Shown here one piece after another: positions 1 through 8,759 of a DNA stretch of 64,000 nt. Position 1 is the stretch's first letter. Each line of letters begins with the position of its first letter. Under the pieces are notes generated by a model that was not told where the DNA came from, did not search any database, and saw only the letters and a list, made by a program, of their open reading frames with translations. A program made the position numbers and the translations under genes. Source of the stretch: Pseudomonas syringae CC1557 (GTDB taxonomy: Bacteria; Pseudomonadota; Gammaproteobacteria; Pseudomonadales; Pseudomonadaceae). Location: positions 3,472,001 to 3,536,000 of the forward strand of contig NZ_CP007014.1 of NCBI RefSeq assembly GCF_000452705.1. The letters are read 5' to 3'.

Positions 1-504
1 GTCGATAATGGCTTTGACGTCGCCATTCGCCTGGGCAATATTCCAGACTCTTCGCCCCTGATTGCGCGACCGATGCAGGACTACACCCTCACCATTTGCG
101 CCGCGCAGGATTATCTGGATCGCAATGGCGCGCCAACCCACCCGGCGGATCTTGGTACGCACAATTGCCTGGCGTTCGCCTACCCGGCAGGAGACGAATG
201 GCGCACTGCTGGCATGCTGTGGCGCATGACCGGTCCTGAAGGCGAAGTGCTGGTGGACGTGAGCGGCTCGATGGTTGCCAACACCTCCGCCGCTCTTTAT
301 CAGGCGGCTCGTGCAGGGATGGGCATAGTGATGCTACCGGATGCGCTGGTTCAGCGAGACGTGCAGGAGGGCCGGCTGGTTGCCCTGTTCCCCGACTACC
401 ATCTGCCCAGAAGACCGATGAACCTGCTGTACGTACAGGACCGTTATCGACTGCCTAAACTGAGAAGTTTTGTGGAGTTTGCGATGGGCCGTTGGGGGCG
501 GTAA
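1..504 (+). CDS. LysR-family transcriptional regulator, 3' part only
   Basis: The frame is open from the first base and gives 167 residues of a LysR effector-binding domain (CrgA/DsdC-like subgroup). Visible are the early VAIRLG segment, a central segment ending in GMGIVMLPD, and the usual closing stretch RSFVEFAMGRW. The N-terminal helix-turn-helix lies outside the window, so the target and ligand cannot be guessed. It ends 77 bases before the stop of a convergent chemoreceptor gene, with a hairpin terminator between them. The family is secure and the function unknown. Confidence 0.85.
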   Translation, partial: VDNGFDVAIRLGNIPDSSPLIARPMQDYTLTICAAQDYLDRNGAPTHPADLGTHNCLAFAYPAGDEWRTAGMLWRMTGPEGEVLVDVSGSMVANTSAALYQAARAGMGIVMLPDALVQRDVQEGRLVALFPDYHLPRRPMNLLYVQDRYRLPKLRSFVEFAMGRWGR

Positions 505-532
505 TGCTGGCAGGGTTAAACGTAAATGTTGC

Positions 533-569
533 ATCCGGTGCGCGGCGTTGCGCCGGCACCGGATTTTTC
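533..569 (+). terminator. Rho-independent terminator after the LysR gene
   Basis: ATCCGGTGC (533-541) pairs with GCACCGGAT (556-564). An inner GGCG/CGCC stem and a T-run follow on the plus strand. It lies between the convergent LysR and chemoreceptor genes. Confidence 0.75.
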
Positions 570-580
570 GGGATGAAGAC

Positions 581-2506
581 TCAGACCTTGAAGCGGCTGA
601 CCATACTCTGCAAATGAACACCCAGACGGGCAAGCTCGACGCTCGACGCGGCGGTTTGCTCACTGGCCGATGCCGTCTGCTCGGAGATATCCCGAACATT
701 CAGGACACTGCGGTTGATCTCTTCGGCAACCGCACTCTGCTCTTCCGCTGCCGCAGCAATCTGGTGGTTCATCGTCTCGATGGTCGAGATCGCCTGAGTG
801 ATGTTGCTGATCGAAACGCCAGCGTTGCGCGTCAGCTCCACACTGTTGGCGGTAAGCGCCTGGCTGTTGTCGAGGATGGTTGCCACTTGAGTGGTACGGC
901 TGTGCAATCCGCTGATCAGCGCTGCAATTTCCTCTGTCGAGGTCTGCGTGCGCTGTGCAAGGCTCCTTACTTCGTCAGCAACCACCGCAAAGCCACGTCC
1001 AGCCTCGCCTGCGCGGGCAGCTTCGATGGCAGCGTTGAGTGCCAGCAGATTGGTCTGTTCGGCAACCGCCTTGATCACGTCAAGCACGCCACCGATCTTG
1101 TTACTCTCGCTCTTGAGGTCATCCATAGCCGACTTGGAGAGCTGGACTTCTGTGGCCAGCTTTTCAATCTGAATGACAGCTTTGGAAACCACGCCATCGC
1201 CTTCCCGCGCTTCTTTCGAGGCATTGACCGCCGCATGGGAGGCTTGCTCTGCGTTTCTCGCCACTTCCTGAACGGTTGCGGACATCTCGTGCATCGCCGT
1301 AGCGACCTGGTCGGTCTCGCTTTTCTGACTGTTCACACCGGCACTGGTCTGCTCGGTCACTGCCGACAATTGCTCGGCAGCGCTGGCGATCTGGGTCACG
1401 CCATTACGCAGGCCGCCGATCAGCTCGCGCAAGTTGGTGGTCATGCGCAACATGCTGCTCTGCAACCGTCCAAGCTCGTCCTTGCGGGTCACCGCCTGGT
1501 TGTGCGTCAAATCGCCATCAGCCACGCGCTCGGCCAGCTTCAGTGTCTCAAGCAAAGGCCCTACGATCAGACGGGTGATCACCCACGCTGCCAGGAAACT
1601 CACGACCAATGCTGCAATCAGCCACATGGCGAGCATAGTTTTGGCCTGGTTCACGTCTTCAATTCTCAGGCTGACCTGATTTGCGGACAGCTGGTCAGCG
1701 GAGGCGAAAAGGATATTGATGTCTTTGTCGATGCCAGCCTGAGCCACCTCGATCTTGCCCTGCGCAGCGGTGAACTCGTTCAGGGTGTTCTGATAGCGGA
1801 TCAGAGAGTCTTCAAGGCTCTTGGTAATTGCAGACTGGCTGTCGAAGCCAGGCAGATTTTTAACGTAGGTAATGACCGTGTTCATGGAGGCTTCTGCTGG
1901 CGCCTTGTTCTCGGCTTTCAGCGAATAGGTATAGCCGCGCAGATCGAAGCGCATTTTCTGGAACAACACCATTGCCTGAGTGATGGCATCACGATCCTGA
2001 GCATTGCCATTTTCCGATCGTGCGTAAGCATTGAGCGTCTTCAATGATTCGGCGCCGGCATCGGCATACTGGCCGAACACGCCACGGGTCGCTTCGCGCG
2101 CGGTGGTCGCCTGTATCACACTGTCGTACTGGATGCGGTAATCTTTCAGCGCGTCGGCGGACGCATTCACCAACGGTATATTCAGCGGAGAGTCGAACAC
2201 TTCCTGCGCATACTTGACGTGGTTTTCCAATGCTTCAAGGGCTTTATTCCACTTGGCGGCTCGGTCGGCGTCGTAGTTGATGATGTAGGCCAGGCGAGCT
2301 ATTCGCACATCACGGGTCAGCGCACTCAGCTTGCCGATGTCGGCAATCCTTTCACTTCGCTCGCTCAGCGAAGTGATACCGGTCCAGCCTGTCAGCGCAA
2401 TCAGCACCGTCAGCACGATGACCAGAGCAAACCCCAGCGCTAGCTTGGACCTGACAGAAATATTGCTCAGAGTGTTTTTCAACTTAAGTCGCTCTTGGTA
2501 GGTCAT
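581..2506 (-). CDS. Methyl-accepting chemotaxis protein with HBM-type sensor
   Basis: This is a 641-residue inner-membrane chemoreceptor. It has a first membrane helix near residues 22-42 ([20 protein letters not shown]), then about 240 periplasmic, largely helical residues, which fits a helical bimodular (HBM) sensor. A second membrane helix ([18 protein letters not shown]), a HAMP linker and a cytoplasmic signalling domain follow. The hairpin tip [19 protein letters not shown] is intact. The C-terminus is VSRFKV, with no CheR-tethering pentapeptide. The start is taken at the ATG at 2506; a TTG at 2482, preceded by AAGAG, is an alternative. Some HBM receptors of pseudomonads sense TCA-cycle acids or polyamines, but the ligand here is unknown. 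Confidence 0.93.
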   Translation of the reverse strand: MTYQERLKLKNTLSNISVRSKLALGFALVIVLTVLIALTGWTGITSLSERSERIADIGKLSALTRDVRIARLAYIINYDADRAAKWNKALEALENHVKYAQEVFDSPLNIPLVNASADALKDYRIQYDSVIQATTAREATRGVFGQYADAGAESLKTLNAYARSENGNAQDRDAITQAMVLFQKMRFDLRGYTYSLKAENKAPAEASMNTVITYVKNLPGFDSQSAITKSLEDSLIRYQNTLNEFTAAQGKIEVAQAGIDKDINILFASADQLSANQVSLRIEDVNQAKTMLAMWLIAALVVSFLAAWVITRLIVGPLLETLKLAERVADGDLTHNQAVTRKDELGRLQSSMLRMTTNLRELIGGLRNGVTQIASAAEQLSAVTEQTSAGVNSQKSETDQVATAMHEMSATVQEVARNAEQASHAAVNASKEAREGDGVVSKAVIQIEKLATEVQLSKSAMDDLKSESNKIGGVLDVIKAVAEQTNLLALNAAIEAARAGEAGRGFAVVADEVRSLAQRTQTSTEEIAALISGLHSRTTQVATILDNSQALTANSVELTRNAGVSISNITQAISTIETMNHQIAAAAEEQSAVAEEINRSVLNVRDISEQTASASEQTAASSVELARLGVHLQSMVSRFKV

Positions 2507-2627
2507 CGGGTGAATACACGAGGCTGGTCCTTGCCGTCTATACAACACACAGATATCGGCAAAGCAGCACCAAACTTTAAAGTTGACGCCAATATTCTTC
2601 CCCGAAAATAATTCGCCGGAGGCTCTA

Positions 2628-3215
2628 ATGCATATAGCTTTTTCATCCGGGTCAGATAGCATGGGCGTTTTGCACACACTGAGTATTCTGGAGAACGGCA
2701 TGAGTCTGGAGTTGATCGCTTCAAGAGTCGCCTTGACGGCTGAGGAGCGCTCTGCAATTGCCGAGATCGAGGCAACGACCAACGTACTGCGGCTTGTTAC
2801 CCGTCTGACTGGCATGCGCTTCGCGGGTATCTCGAAATTTACCGAGACCGACTGGATAGTCTGCTCGGTGTATGACCCGACCGGCCTCGGCATCGAAGAC
2901 GATGACGTGTTCGAGCTTGAAACCACGCTGTGCAGCGAGCTGTGCACCAAGCCCGAGGCGCTGTTCATCCCGCAGATCAGCCAGAACGCCTGGTACGCGA
3001 ATCGTCCGGTGGTAAAACGGTTTGCCATCGAAAGTTATGCAGGCGTGCCTATCTTTCTTCCAGACGGGCAGCTTTATGGTGCGCTGTGCGCTCTGGATTC
3101 ACACGCGACGTCGTTTGACGACCCTGACCTGGCCGAAACGCTGACTCTGTTTGCACGACTGATCGGCTGTATTTTCTTCGCCAACATCACCGAGCCGGAC
3201 CACAGGAACCGTTGA
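2628..3215 (+). CDS. Stand-alone GAF-domain protein
   Basis: 195 residues, with a GGAGG ribosome site 5 bases before the ATG at 2628. After a short N-terminal helix ([20 protein letters not shown]) nearly the whole protein is one GAF domain, about residues 30-185, with the usual pattern [19 protein letters not shown] ... [19 protein letters not shown]. No GGDEF, EAL, kinase or methyltransferase domain is attached, so it is probably a small soluble sensor or partner protein. It diverges from the chemoreceptor gene across 121 bases. The domain call is firm; the role is not known. Confidence 0.85.
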   Translation: MHIAFSSGSDSMGVLHTLSILENGMSLELIASRVALTAEERSAIAEIEATTNVLRLVTRLTGMRFAGISKFTETDWIVCSVYDPTGLGIEDDDVFELETTLCSELCTKPEALFIPQISQNAWYANRPVVKRFAIESYAGVPIFLPDGQLYGALCALDSHATSFDDPDLAETLTLFARLIGCIFFANITEPDHRNR

Positions 3216-3244
3216 ATGGCAGCGTTGACGCGGCTTGCATTCGG

Positions 3245-3496
3245 CTAAGGCCGGGGCGGCTGCTCCATCGCGGCGTACATGTGGACGGGCTCAAGCATGG
3301 CGCTGTTGAACTGGCTGTCATCGAGTTGCGACGGTTGCCGAGGCAAAACATGCCTCGATGAGTGCTCACGGTTCAAGGGCGTATCCAGCGTCATATCAAT
3401 CCCGAAGTGAGGGAATGGTTCCTGCGCCACCCAGCCTCCGGCAGCCAGAACCAACAGCAGAAACACACCCGCAATGGGCTCTTTAGGTCCGCACAT
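3245..3496 (-). CDS. Small hypothetical protein with one N-terminal membrane segment
   Basis: 83 residues starting at an ATG with AGGAG about 9 bases upstream. An N-terminal hydrophobic stretch (IAGVFLLLVLAAGGWVA) looks like a signal anchor or signal peptide and is followed by a polar tail. No family is recognised. The good ribosome site and hydrophobic start favour a real gene. It sits alone between the GAF gene, which is convergent with it, and the TauD-type gene on the same strand. Confidence 0.5.
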   Translation of the reverse strand: MCGPKEPIAGVFLLLVLAAGGWVAQEPFPHFGIDMTLDTPLNREHSSRHVLPRQPSQLDDSQFNSAMLEPVHMYAAMEQPPRP

Positions 3497-3589
3497 GACT
3501 GCATCTCCTGTCCGGTAAAACAATTCGGTTCAAAATGAGAAACTCGGCAGAGATGCTGCCAAGTCACTCGCCTGTCGCAGGCCGGCGGG

Positions 3590-4429
3590 TCACTCGAAAG
3601 GCTCTTCTCCCTGCAACTTGGTGCGGTGCATCATGCGCCCGCATGCCGGGTCATAAGCTTCTGCACGATGCAGGGTGCCGGTGTTGTCCCAGATCACCAG
3701 ATCACCCACCTGCCACTCATGGCTGTAACTGAACGCCTCGGAGGTGGCCCACTCGCGAAGCCCCACCAGAATCTGTGCACTTTGCGCCGGGCTGACACCG
3801 ACTACATGCTGCGCAGTGCAGCCCAGAATCAGCGACTTGCGACCGGAGCGGTGCTTCCACACCAACGGCAATCCCTTCTCACCGATGGCCTGCATCGAGG
3901 TGAGCATCGCAAGGCTGGGTTCCGGATTGTAATAGAGTAACGAAGTCCAGGGAGCGTGAATTACCCGAACGTATTCGTAACGTTGTTTGTCAGCGCTCGA
4001 CAGACCTTCGTAAGCCGCATACGTATTACAGAAACCCGTATTCCCGCCCCAGCTTGCGGTCGCTTTGCAGGACAACAACGACGCCAGAATCGGCGCATCA
4101 CTGCTGGTGCCGTCGATATGCCAGTAGAGCGAGCCTTTGAGAAACTCTGCGCCTGCCGGGTTCTCTTTCACGTCCAGACTGATTTTGGTGATGTTCTGCC
4201 CATCACTGGCTTCCGGGACAAAGGTACCCAGGGTCCGAGTAAAGGCGATCTGTTCAGCGTCGCTGAAGTGGATCTTCGGAAACACCAGCACACCCCGCTG
4301 CTCCAGCAGTTCACGGATCTCTCCGGCATGTTTACCTGACAGCAATGCCTGTTTGCTGGCGAAGAGGCGCGTGCCGATGGCTGGCTTGATGGGCTCGTGA
4401 AACAACCGGGCGTTCGAAGTAGCTAACAT
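3590..4429 (-). CDS. TauD/TfdA-family Fe(II)/2-oxoglutarate dioxygenase
   Basis: 279 residues, a usual length for TauD enzymes. The iron triad is visible as H104-x-D106 (in YWHIDGTSS) and H254 (in GTLHRAEAYD). R269, just after, is positioned to bind the 2-oxoglutarate carboxylate. These enzymes couple oxidative decarboxylation of 2-oxoglutarate to hydroxylation of a small substrate; members act on taurine, sulfate esters, phenoxyacids and amino-acid building blocks. No sulfonate transporter is adjacent, so the substrate is open. A GAGGGGG ribosome site precedes the ATG. It diverges from the acetyltransferase gene at 4567. Confidence 0.88.
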   Translation of the reverse strand: MLATSNARLFHEPIKPAIGTRLFASKQALLSGKHAGEIRELLEQRGVLVFPKIHFSDAEQIAFTRTLGTFVPEASDGQNITKISLDVKENPAGAEFLKGSLYWHIDGTSSDAPILASLLSCKATASWGGNTGFCNTYAAYEGLSSADKQRYEYVRVIHAPWTSLLYYNPEPSLAMLTSMQAIGEKGLPLVWKHRSGRKSLILGCTAQHVVGVSPAQSAQILVGLREWATSEAFSYSHEWQVGDLVIWDNTGTLHRAEAYDPACGRMMHRTKLQGEEPFE

Positions 4430-4566
4430 GATGCGACCCCCTCATAAGTGAACACAACGGTACACTTATGGAAGATACCGCGCAACATCTTATTGCGCAT
4501 GCTGGTCGCCAACGAAGCCTGCGGCTTAAACTGATCAGCCCCATGCATCTCAAGGACTGAATCCAC

Positions 4567-5070
4567 GTGCATCTCCCCGCCCCGCAAATCCTCATTCAGC
4601 GCCTGACTGAGGCGCACCTGGAAGGTGTGACCGCGCTGTACAACGAGCCAGCCGTCTGTCGTCAAGTGCTGCAGATGCCTTACCAGTCCATCGACGTCTG
4701 GCGCAAACGCCTGGCCGATAGCACCGAGCGCCATCTGAAACTGGTCGCGTTGAATGGTGGCGATGTGGTCGGCAATATCGGCCTTGAGCAATACTCACGC
4801 AGCCGGCAGAGCCATGTCGGAGCCTTCGGCATGGGCGTCGCATCCGCCTGGCAGGGCAAGGGCATCGGCTCCAGGTTGCTGGCAGCGGCACTGGACGTGG
4901 CGGACAACTGGATGAATCTACGCCGGGTCGAACTGACGGTGTATGCCGACAATGAGGCCGCGCAAGGCCTCTATCGCAAGTTCGGTTTTGAAGTCGAAGG
5001 TCGCCTGCGCAACTACGCCGTACGCGATGGCGAGTTCGTCGACGCCCTGAGTATGGCGCGGCTTAGATAA
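4567..5070 (+). CDS. aaaT: GNAT N-acetyltransferase, AaaT (YhhY)-like
   Basis: 167 residues starting at GTG, with AAGGA upstream. The GNAT acetyl-CoA motif is present (WQGKGIGSRLL). Segments such as WRKRLAD, RRVELTVYADN, LYRKFGFEVEGRLRNYAVR and GEFVDALSMARLR follow E. coli YhhY/AaaT, an acetyltransferase of L-amino acids and dipeptides, closely as I recall that sequence. Cytoplasmic. It is divergent from the dioxygenase gene. The GNAT assignment is certain; the AaaT identity is inferred from similarity along the full length. Confidence 0.82.
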   Translation: MHLPAPQILIQRLTEAHLEGVTALYNEPAVCRQVLQMPYQSIDVWRKRLADSTERHLKLVALNGGDVVGNIGLEQYSRSRQSHVGAFGMGVASAWQGKGIGSRLLAAALDVADNWMNLRRVELTVYADNEAAQGLYRKFGFEVEGRLRNYAVRDGEFVDALSMARLR

Positions 5071-5145
5071 GCGCGGACGCTTGATGCGCCGCTTGAGCTG
5101 CGACTGAAAGCGTGCAAGGATCGCCCCCATGAATCGAACTCCTCA

Positions 5146-5196
5146 AAGCAACCGACACCACGCTCACAGCCCCTTCCCAAGGTGCTGCGGTTGCTT
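5146..5196 (+). other. Long intergenic hairpin, possible small RNA or leader element
   Basis: AAGCAACCG (5146-5154) is perfectly complementary to CGGTTGCTT (5188-5196), with an inner CACC/GGTG pair. The element lies between the AaaT-like gene and the frameshifted HisRS-like gene, about 60 bases before a separate T-tailed hairpin. No protein-coding explanation was found. Confidence 0.4.
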
Positions 5197-5252
5197 GTGC
5201 TCATCGATTGGCCAGACCTGAGTTCATATCTGACCCGTCAATGAAACAGACC

Positions 5253-5276
5253 AAGGCGCCCATGGCGCCTTTTTTA
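5253..5276 (+). terminator. Rho-independent terminator
   Basis: AAGGCGCC (5253-5260), loop CAT, GGCGCCTT (5264-5271) and a T-run on the plus strand. It could end the AaaT-like transcript or a short RNA starting in the gap. It stands about 50 bases before the HisRS-like start. Confidence 0.75.
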
Positions 5277-5328
5277 TTGCCCGGCTATTTACACCGGCTA
5301 TTACTGAAAAACAGTGGAGATCACAACC

Positions 5329-5962
5329 ATGACCATGCTACGCGGAACCCGCATCGTAACCGGACCAGAAGCCGCCATCCTGCGTGAAACGGAAAGTCGT
5401 TTCCGGAGCTATCTTCATCGAAGCTGGCGCTGAAGAAGCCATCGTCCCGGCTTTGTGGGGCCAGGACACCTTTATCGAAAAGGCAGGTGGCAGTGAAATC
5501 ATCGGTCAGATGTGGGCCTTCAATGACAAGGCCGGGCGCGCCTGCTGCCTGATCCCGGAGGCGACTGCGCTGTTTCAGGAACGCAGCGCCATGCTCCTGA
5601 ACGGGCGAAGCGAAGCGCTGTTTTTCTATGTGGCGCGCTGTTATCGGTACGAGCGACCTCAGGCTGGGCGCTATCGGGAATTCACCCAGTTGGGGCTGGA
5701 AATTCTCGGCCCTTCGCCGCAGCAGGCATTGCTGCGCAGCCAGGCAATCTGCACGGGGTTTCTCGACGCACTGGGGCTGGATTACCAACTGAACATCGCA
5801 GTCAAACGCGGCCTGAGTTATTACCTGGAAGGCAACGGCTTTGAAGTGCGCTGCCCAGGATTGGGTGCACAGCAGCAAGTGGTCGGTGGTGGCGCCTATC
5901 GGGAGGGCGCCGGGTTCGGCATCGGGCTTGAGCGGTTGGTGCTGGCGCTTGGGCTTGATTAA
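5329..5962 (+). pseudogene. Class II (histidyl-)tRNA synthetase-like protein, frameshifted
   Basis: Translation from the ATG at 5329 gives MLRGTRIVTGPEAAILRETE and then hits a stop at 5431. From about 5415 the next frame continues with AGAEEAIVPALW, the motif-2 region (FFYVARCYRYERPQ...REFTQLGLEILGP) and a motif-3-like end (FGIGLERLVLALGLD). Removing one A near 5418, in CATCGAAGCTGG, joins both parts into about 210 residues. So this is a HisRS/HisZ-type catalytic-core paralogue without an anticodon-binding domain, broken by a single-base insertion or affected by a sequencing error. A GTG at 5384 could start a shortened product. The role of the family is unknown to me. Confidence 0.75.
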
Positions 5963-6022
5963 AGCCATCTGACTTGCAGCGCCTCTGTTCGGGGGCGCTG
6001 CTCTGCCCACGCCGCCGCATGC

Positions 6023-6940
6023 CTAGTGAACGTCGAACCAATGAGGGTGCAGCTTCGGAAAATACTCTTTCAGCCACGCCACAAATGCCTGAACCTGCGG
6101 CGCAAGATGGGTCCGGCTCGGGTACAGCACGGAGACCGGACGCGGTGACGGGCGAAATGCTTCAAGGACTTCGACCAGCTCTCCGCTTGCCAGAAATGAC
6201 TCAACGATGATGCCCGGCGCTTGCAGAATGCCGAAACCGGCAAGCCCGCATTGCACGTAGGCATTCGACTCGTTGACAGTAATGCCTCCACGCGCCGGGT
6301 ACGGTACATCTTCACCTTTCAACGAAAAGTGCCAAGGCAGCGGTCTGTTGTTCTGGCCGGACAGAAAGCTCACCCCGCAATGGCTTTGCAGATCCTCCAG
6401 CGTTTCCGGTTTGCCAAAGGCTTGCAGATAGGCCGGTGCGGCGCAGGTCACCATCGTGGCCTCGCCAATTTTCCTGACCACCAGACTTGAATCAGGCAAC
6501 TCACCGATGCGCAGCGCGCAATCAATGCCCTCAGCAACCAGATCCACAGTCCGGTCGGTAACCCCCAGCACGACGTCTATATCGGGAAATGCCCGAGTAA
6601 AGCCCTTGAGCGTTTCCATGAAGCTGCGCTGACTGAACGCTGCCGGAATGTCGATGCGAAGTCGCCCTCGCAAGGTCGAGCCGTTGCGGTCGAACATCGA
6701 CGTGGTTTCGGCAAGATCCGCCAGATTGCTCTTCACCCGCTCATAGAAACGCAGGCCTTCAGCCGTGAGCTTTACGCTACGGGTTGTACGTTGAAACAGC
6801 CGCACGTCCAGAGACGCTTCGAGATCCTGAATGATTCGGGTCAGATGAGGCCGACCGACCTGCATGGCCTCCGCCACCTTGGTAAAACTGCCTAACTCGG
6901 CGAGTTTTACGAACACCTGCATCGACTGTAGAAGGTCCAC
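6023..6940 (-). CDS. LysR-family transcriptional regulator
   Basis: 305 residues from a GTG start, with a G-rich ribosome site upstream. The N-terminal winged helix-turn-helix is clear (MQVFVKLAELGSFTKVAEAM ... LTRIIQDLEASLDVRLFQRT). A CrgA-type substrate-binding domain follows (DCALRIGELPDSSLVVRKIG). It is divergent, across about 180 bases, from the MDR oxidoreductase gene at 7118, the usual LysR arrangement for control of the neighbour. The inducer is unknown. Confidence 0.93.
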   Translation of the reverse strand: MDLLQSMQVFVKLAELGSFTKVAEAMQVGRPHLTRIIQDLEASLDVRLFQRTTRSVKLTAEGLRFYERVKSNLADLAETTSMFDRNGSTLRGRLRIDIPAAFSQRSFMETLKGFTRAFPDIDVVLGVTDRTVDLVAEGIDCALRIGELPDSSLVVRKIGEATMVTCAAPAYLQAFGKPETLEDLQSHCGVSFLSGQNNRPLPWHFSLKGEDVPYPARGGITVNESNAYVQCGLAGFGILQAPGIIVESFLASGELVEVLEAFRPSPRPVSVLYPSRTHLAPQVQAFVAWLKEYFPKLHPHWFDVH

Positions 6941-7117
6941 CCTTGCATCCCCCCGGTAATCGCGCCGTGCGGCTATTGAAGGCTGATTGGTGCGCTGCAG
7001 GATAACAATCCTGTCGGTCTGTGCCCATTTATCTGCAACAGCGTTTTACCAACAATGACTCCAGCGCCCACAAGGCAGACAACCTCTGTGTGCCCACCTG
7101 ATCACTGGAGATTTCAA

Positions 7118-8134
7118 ATGAAAGCATGGCTGTTAAAAGACTTCGGGCTCGACAACCTGGTGCAGGGAGAAGCTGAAACGCCGGTCCCCAAAGCCGGAGA
7201 ACTGCTGGTCAAGGTCGGTGCGGTGTCGCTCAACTTCCGCGACAAGGCCATTGTCGATGGTATCTACGAACCGCATCGCGTGCCCAAACCCCTCATCCCG
7301 GTCAGCGATGCCGCAGGCACCGTCGTGGCTGTCGGCGAAGGTGTCAGCCGCTTTGCAATAGGGGATCGCGTGAATTCACACCTCTACTCACGCTGGCTCG
7401 ACGGCCCGCCAGGCCCGGACGAGCCCGACTACTGCTTTGGCTCGCCGCTACCCGGAGGGCTGGCCGAATACATGATCATTCATGAGCAAAGTGCAGTCCG
7501 CACCCCGGAGGCCATGTCTGACGAAGAGGCAGCCACACTGCCAATCGCCGCCCTGACCGCCTGGTACGCACTGGTCGACTTCGGCCAGATCGAGGCCGGG
7601 CAAACCGTTCTCGTCCAGGGCTCGGGCGGCGTGTCGATATTTGCCGCGCAGATTGCAACAGCGCTGGGTGCCAACGTCATCGCGACCTCCAGCAAGGACG
7701 AAAACCTGCACAGGGTCAAAGCGCTGGGCGCAGTGGCCGGGGTCAACTATCGAACCCATCCGGAATGGGCAGACGAAGTGCTGAAACTCACTGACGGCAA
7801 GGGCGTCGACCTGTTGCTGGACGTGGCAGGCGGCGATGGCATCAATCAATCGATTGCCGCCACCAAGGCTGGAGGACGCATCGCGCAAATCGGCTTTCTG
7901 ACTGGCCAGACCTCGGCGCTGAACCTGATGCCGATGATCTTCCGCCAGACCACCTTCCGCGGCATCGCCGTAGCACCTCGCTCGTCGTTCGACCGGATGA
8001 ACGCATTCCTCAACGAGCACAAGATCCGGCCGATCATCGATCACGTCTACCCCTTCGAACAGGCGCGCGAGGCCTTTGAACACCTGGCCAGAGGCGCATT
8101 CGGCAAGGTCGTGATCAAGGTCGCTCAGGCCTGA
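7118..8134 (+). CDS. NAD(P)-dependent MDR-family alcohol dehydrogenase / quinone reductase
   Basis: 338 residues, with GGAG upstream of the ATG. It has the GroES-like N-terminal fold (LLVKVGAVSLNFRDKAIVDG) and a Rossmann domain with VLVQGSGGVSIFAAQIA. The Cys ligands of the catalytic and structural zinc sites of classical zinc alcohol dehydrogenases are not visible, so a zinc-independent quinone- or enoyl-type reductase is as likely as an alcohol dehydrogenase. It is divergent from a LysR gene that probably controls it. The substrate is unknown. Confidence 0.87.
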   Translation: MKAWLLKDFGLDNLVQGEAETPVPKAGELLVKVGAVSLNFRDKAIVDGIYEPHRVPKPLIPVSDAAGTVVAVGEGVSRFAIGDRVNSHLYSRWLDGPPGPDEPDYCFGSPLPGGLAEYMIIHEQSAVRTPEAMSDEEAATLPIAALTAWYALVDFGQIEAGQTVLVQGSGGVSIFAAQIATALGANVIATSSKDENLHRVKALGAVAGVNYRTHPEWADEVLKLTDGKGVDLLLDVAGGDGINQSIAATKAGGRIAQIGFLTGQTSALNLMPMIFRQTTFRGIAVAPRSSFDRMNAFLNEHKIRPIIDHVYPFEQAREAFEHLARGAFGKVVIKVAQA

Positions 8135-8236
8135 TCCGAATGGATCAGCACTGGTTACAGTTAATGGCTTGCAGCAGGCCGGGTGCGCGCAACGGGTTAC
8201 ACTGCGCGTCCACCCTGCCCTGACCCGAGGCCCTGC

Positions 8237-8695
8237 ATGAAAGTTGGCGTGATTTCCGACACCCACGGACTGCTGCGTCCTGAAGCCATTGCCGCGCTTG
8301 AAGGCTGCGAAGCAATCATCCACGCCGGTGACATCGGCAGCCAGGACATCGTCGACCAACTGACTGCCATCGCCCCGTTGCACATCGTACGTGGCAACAA
8401 CGACATGGACGCTGCCTGGGCAACGCCCATCGCCGACCACCTGCGCTTCGCTATCGAAGGCTGGCAAACCCTGCTGGTCCACGACATCGCCGACGTTCCG
8501 GCACTGCTGGACGACAGCGTGAAACTGGTCATCACCGGGCACTCACACAAACCGCTCATCGAATGGCGCGGGGACACGCTGTATCTCAATCCGGGCAGTG
8601 CCGGACGAAGGCGTTTCAAACTGCCGGTGACGCTGGCACTGCTTGACGTGAGCGCGGATGCGATGGTGCCGACCCTGGTCAGGTTGATTGACTGA
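8237..8695 (+). CDS. YfcE/MJ0936-type metallophosphoesterase
   Basis: 152 residues. All metal-binding motifs of the calcineurin-like small phosphodiesterases are present in order: D-x-H (SDTHG), GDI (HAGDIGS), GNND, a middle histidine (LLVHDIA) and GHSH (VITGHSHKP), ending with NPGS. YfcE-type enzymes hydrolyse phosphodiesters in vitro with Mn(II); the cellular substrate is not settled. A CCGAGG ribosome site precedes the ATG. It stands between the MDR gene (same strand) and a convergent LysR gene. Confidence 0.9.
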   Translation: MKVGVISDTHGLLRPEAIAALEGCEAIIHAGDIGSQDIVDQLTAIAPLHIVRGNNDMDAAWATPIADHLRFAIEGWQTLLVHDIADVPALLDDSVKLVITGHSHKPLIEWRGDTLYLNPGSAGRRRFKLPVTLALLDVSADAMVPTLVRLID

Positions 8696-8759
8696 CAAAC
8701 AGGGCTGAAATCACACAAACGCTCGTTCCAGAGCTCTGGAGCATGCGTAACGAGAATAT

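Noticed and set aside
470..2047. Long open frame on the plus strand opposite the first chemoreceptor gene
   Set aside because: It lies wholly antisense to a clear MCP gene, has a translation of no recognisable family (rich in Cys, His and Arg), and lacks a ribosome site.
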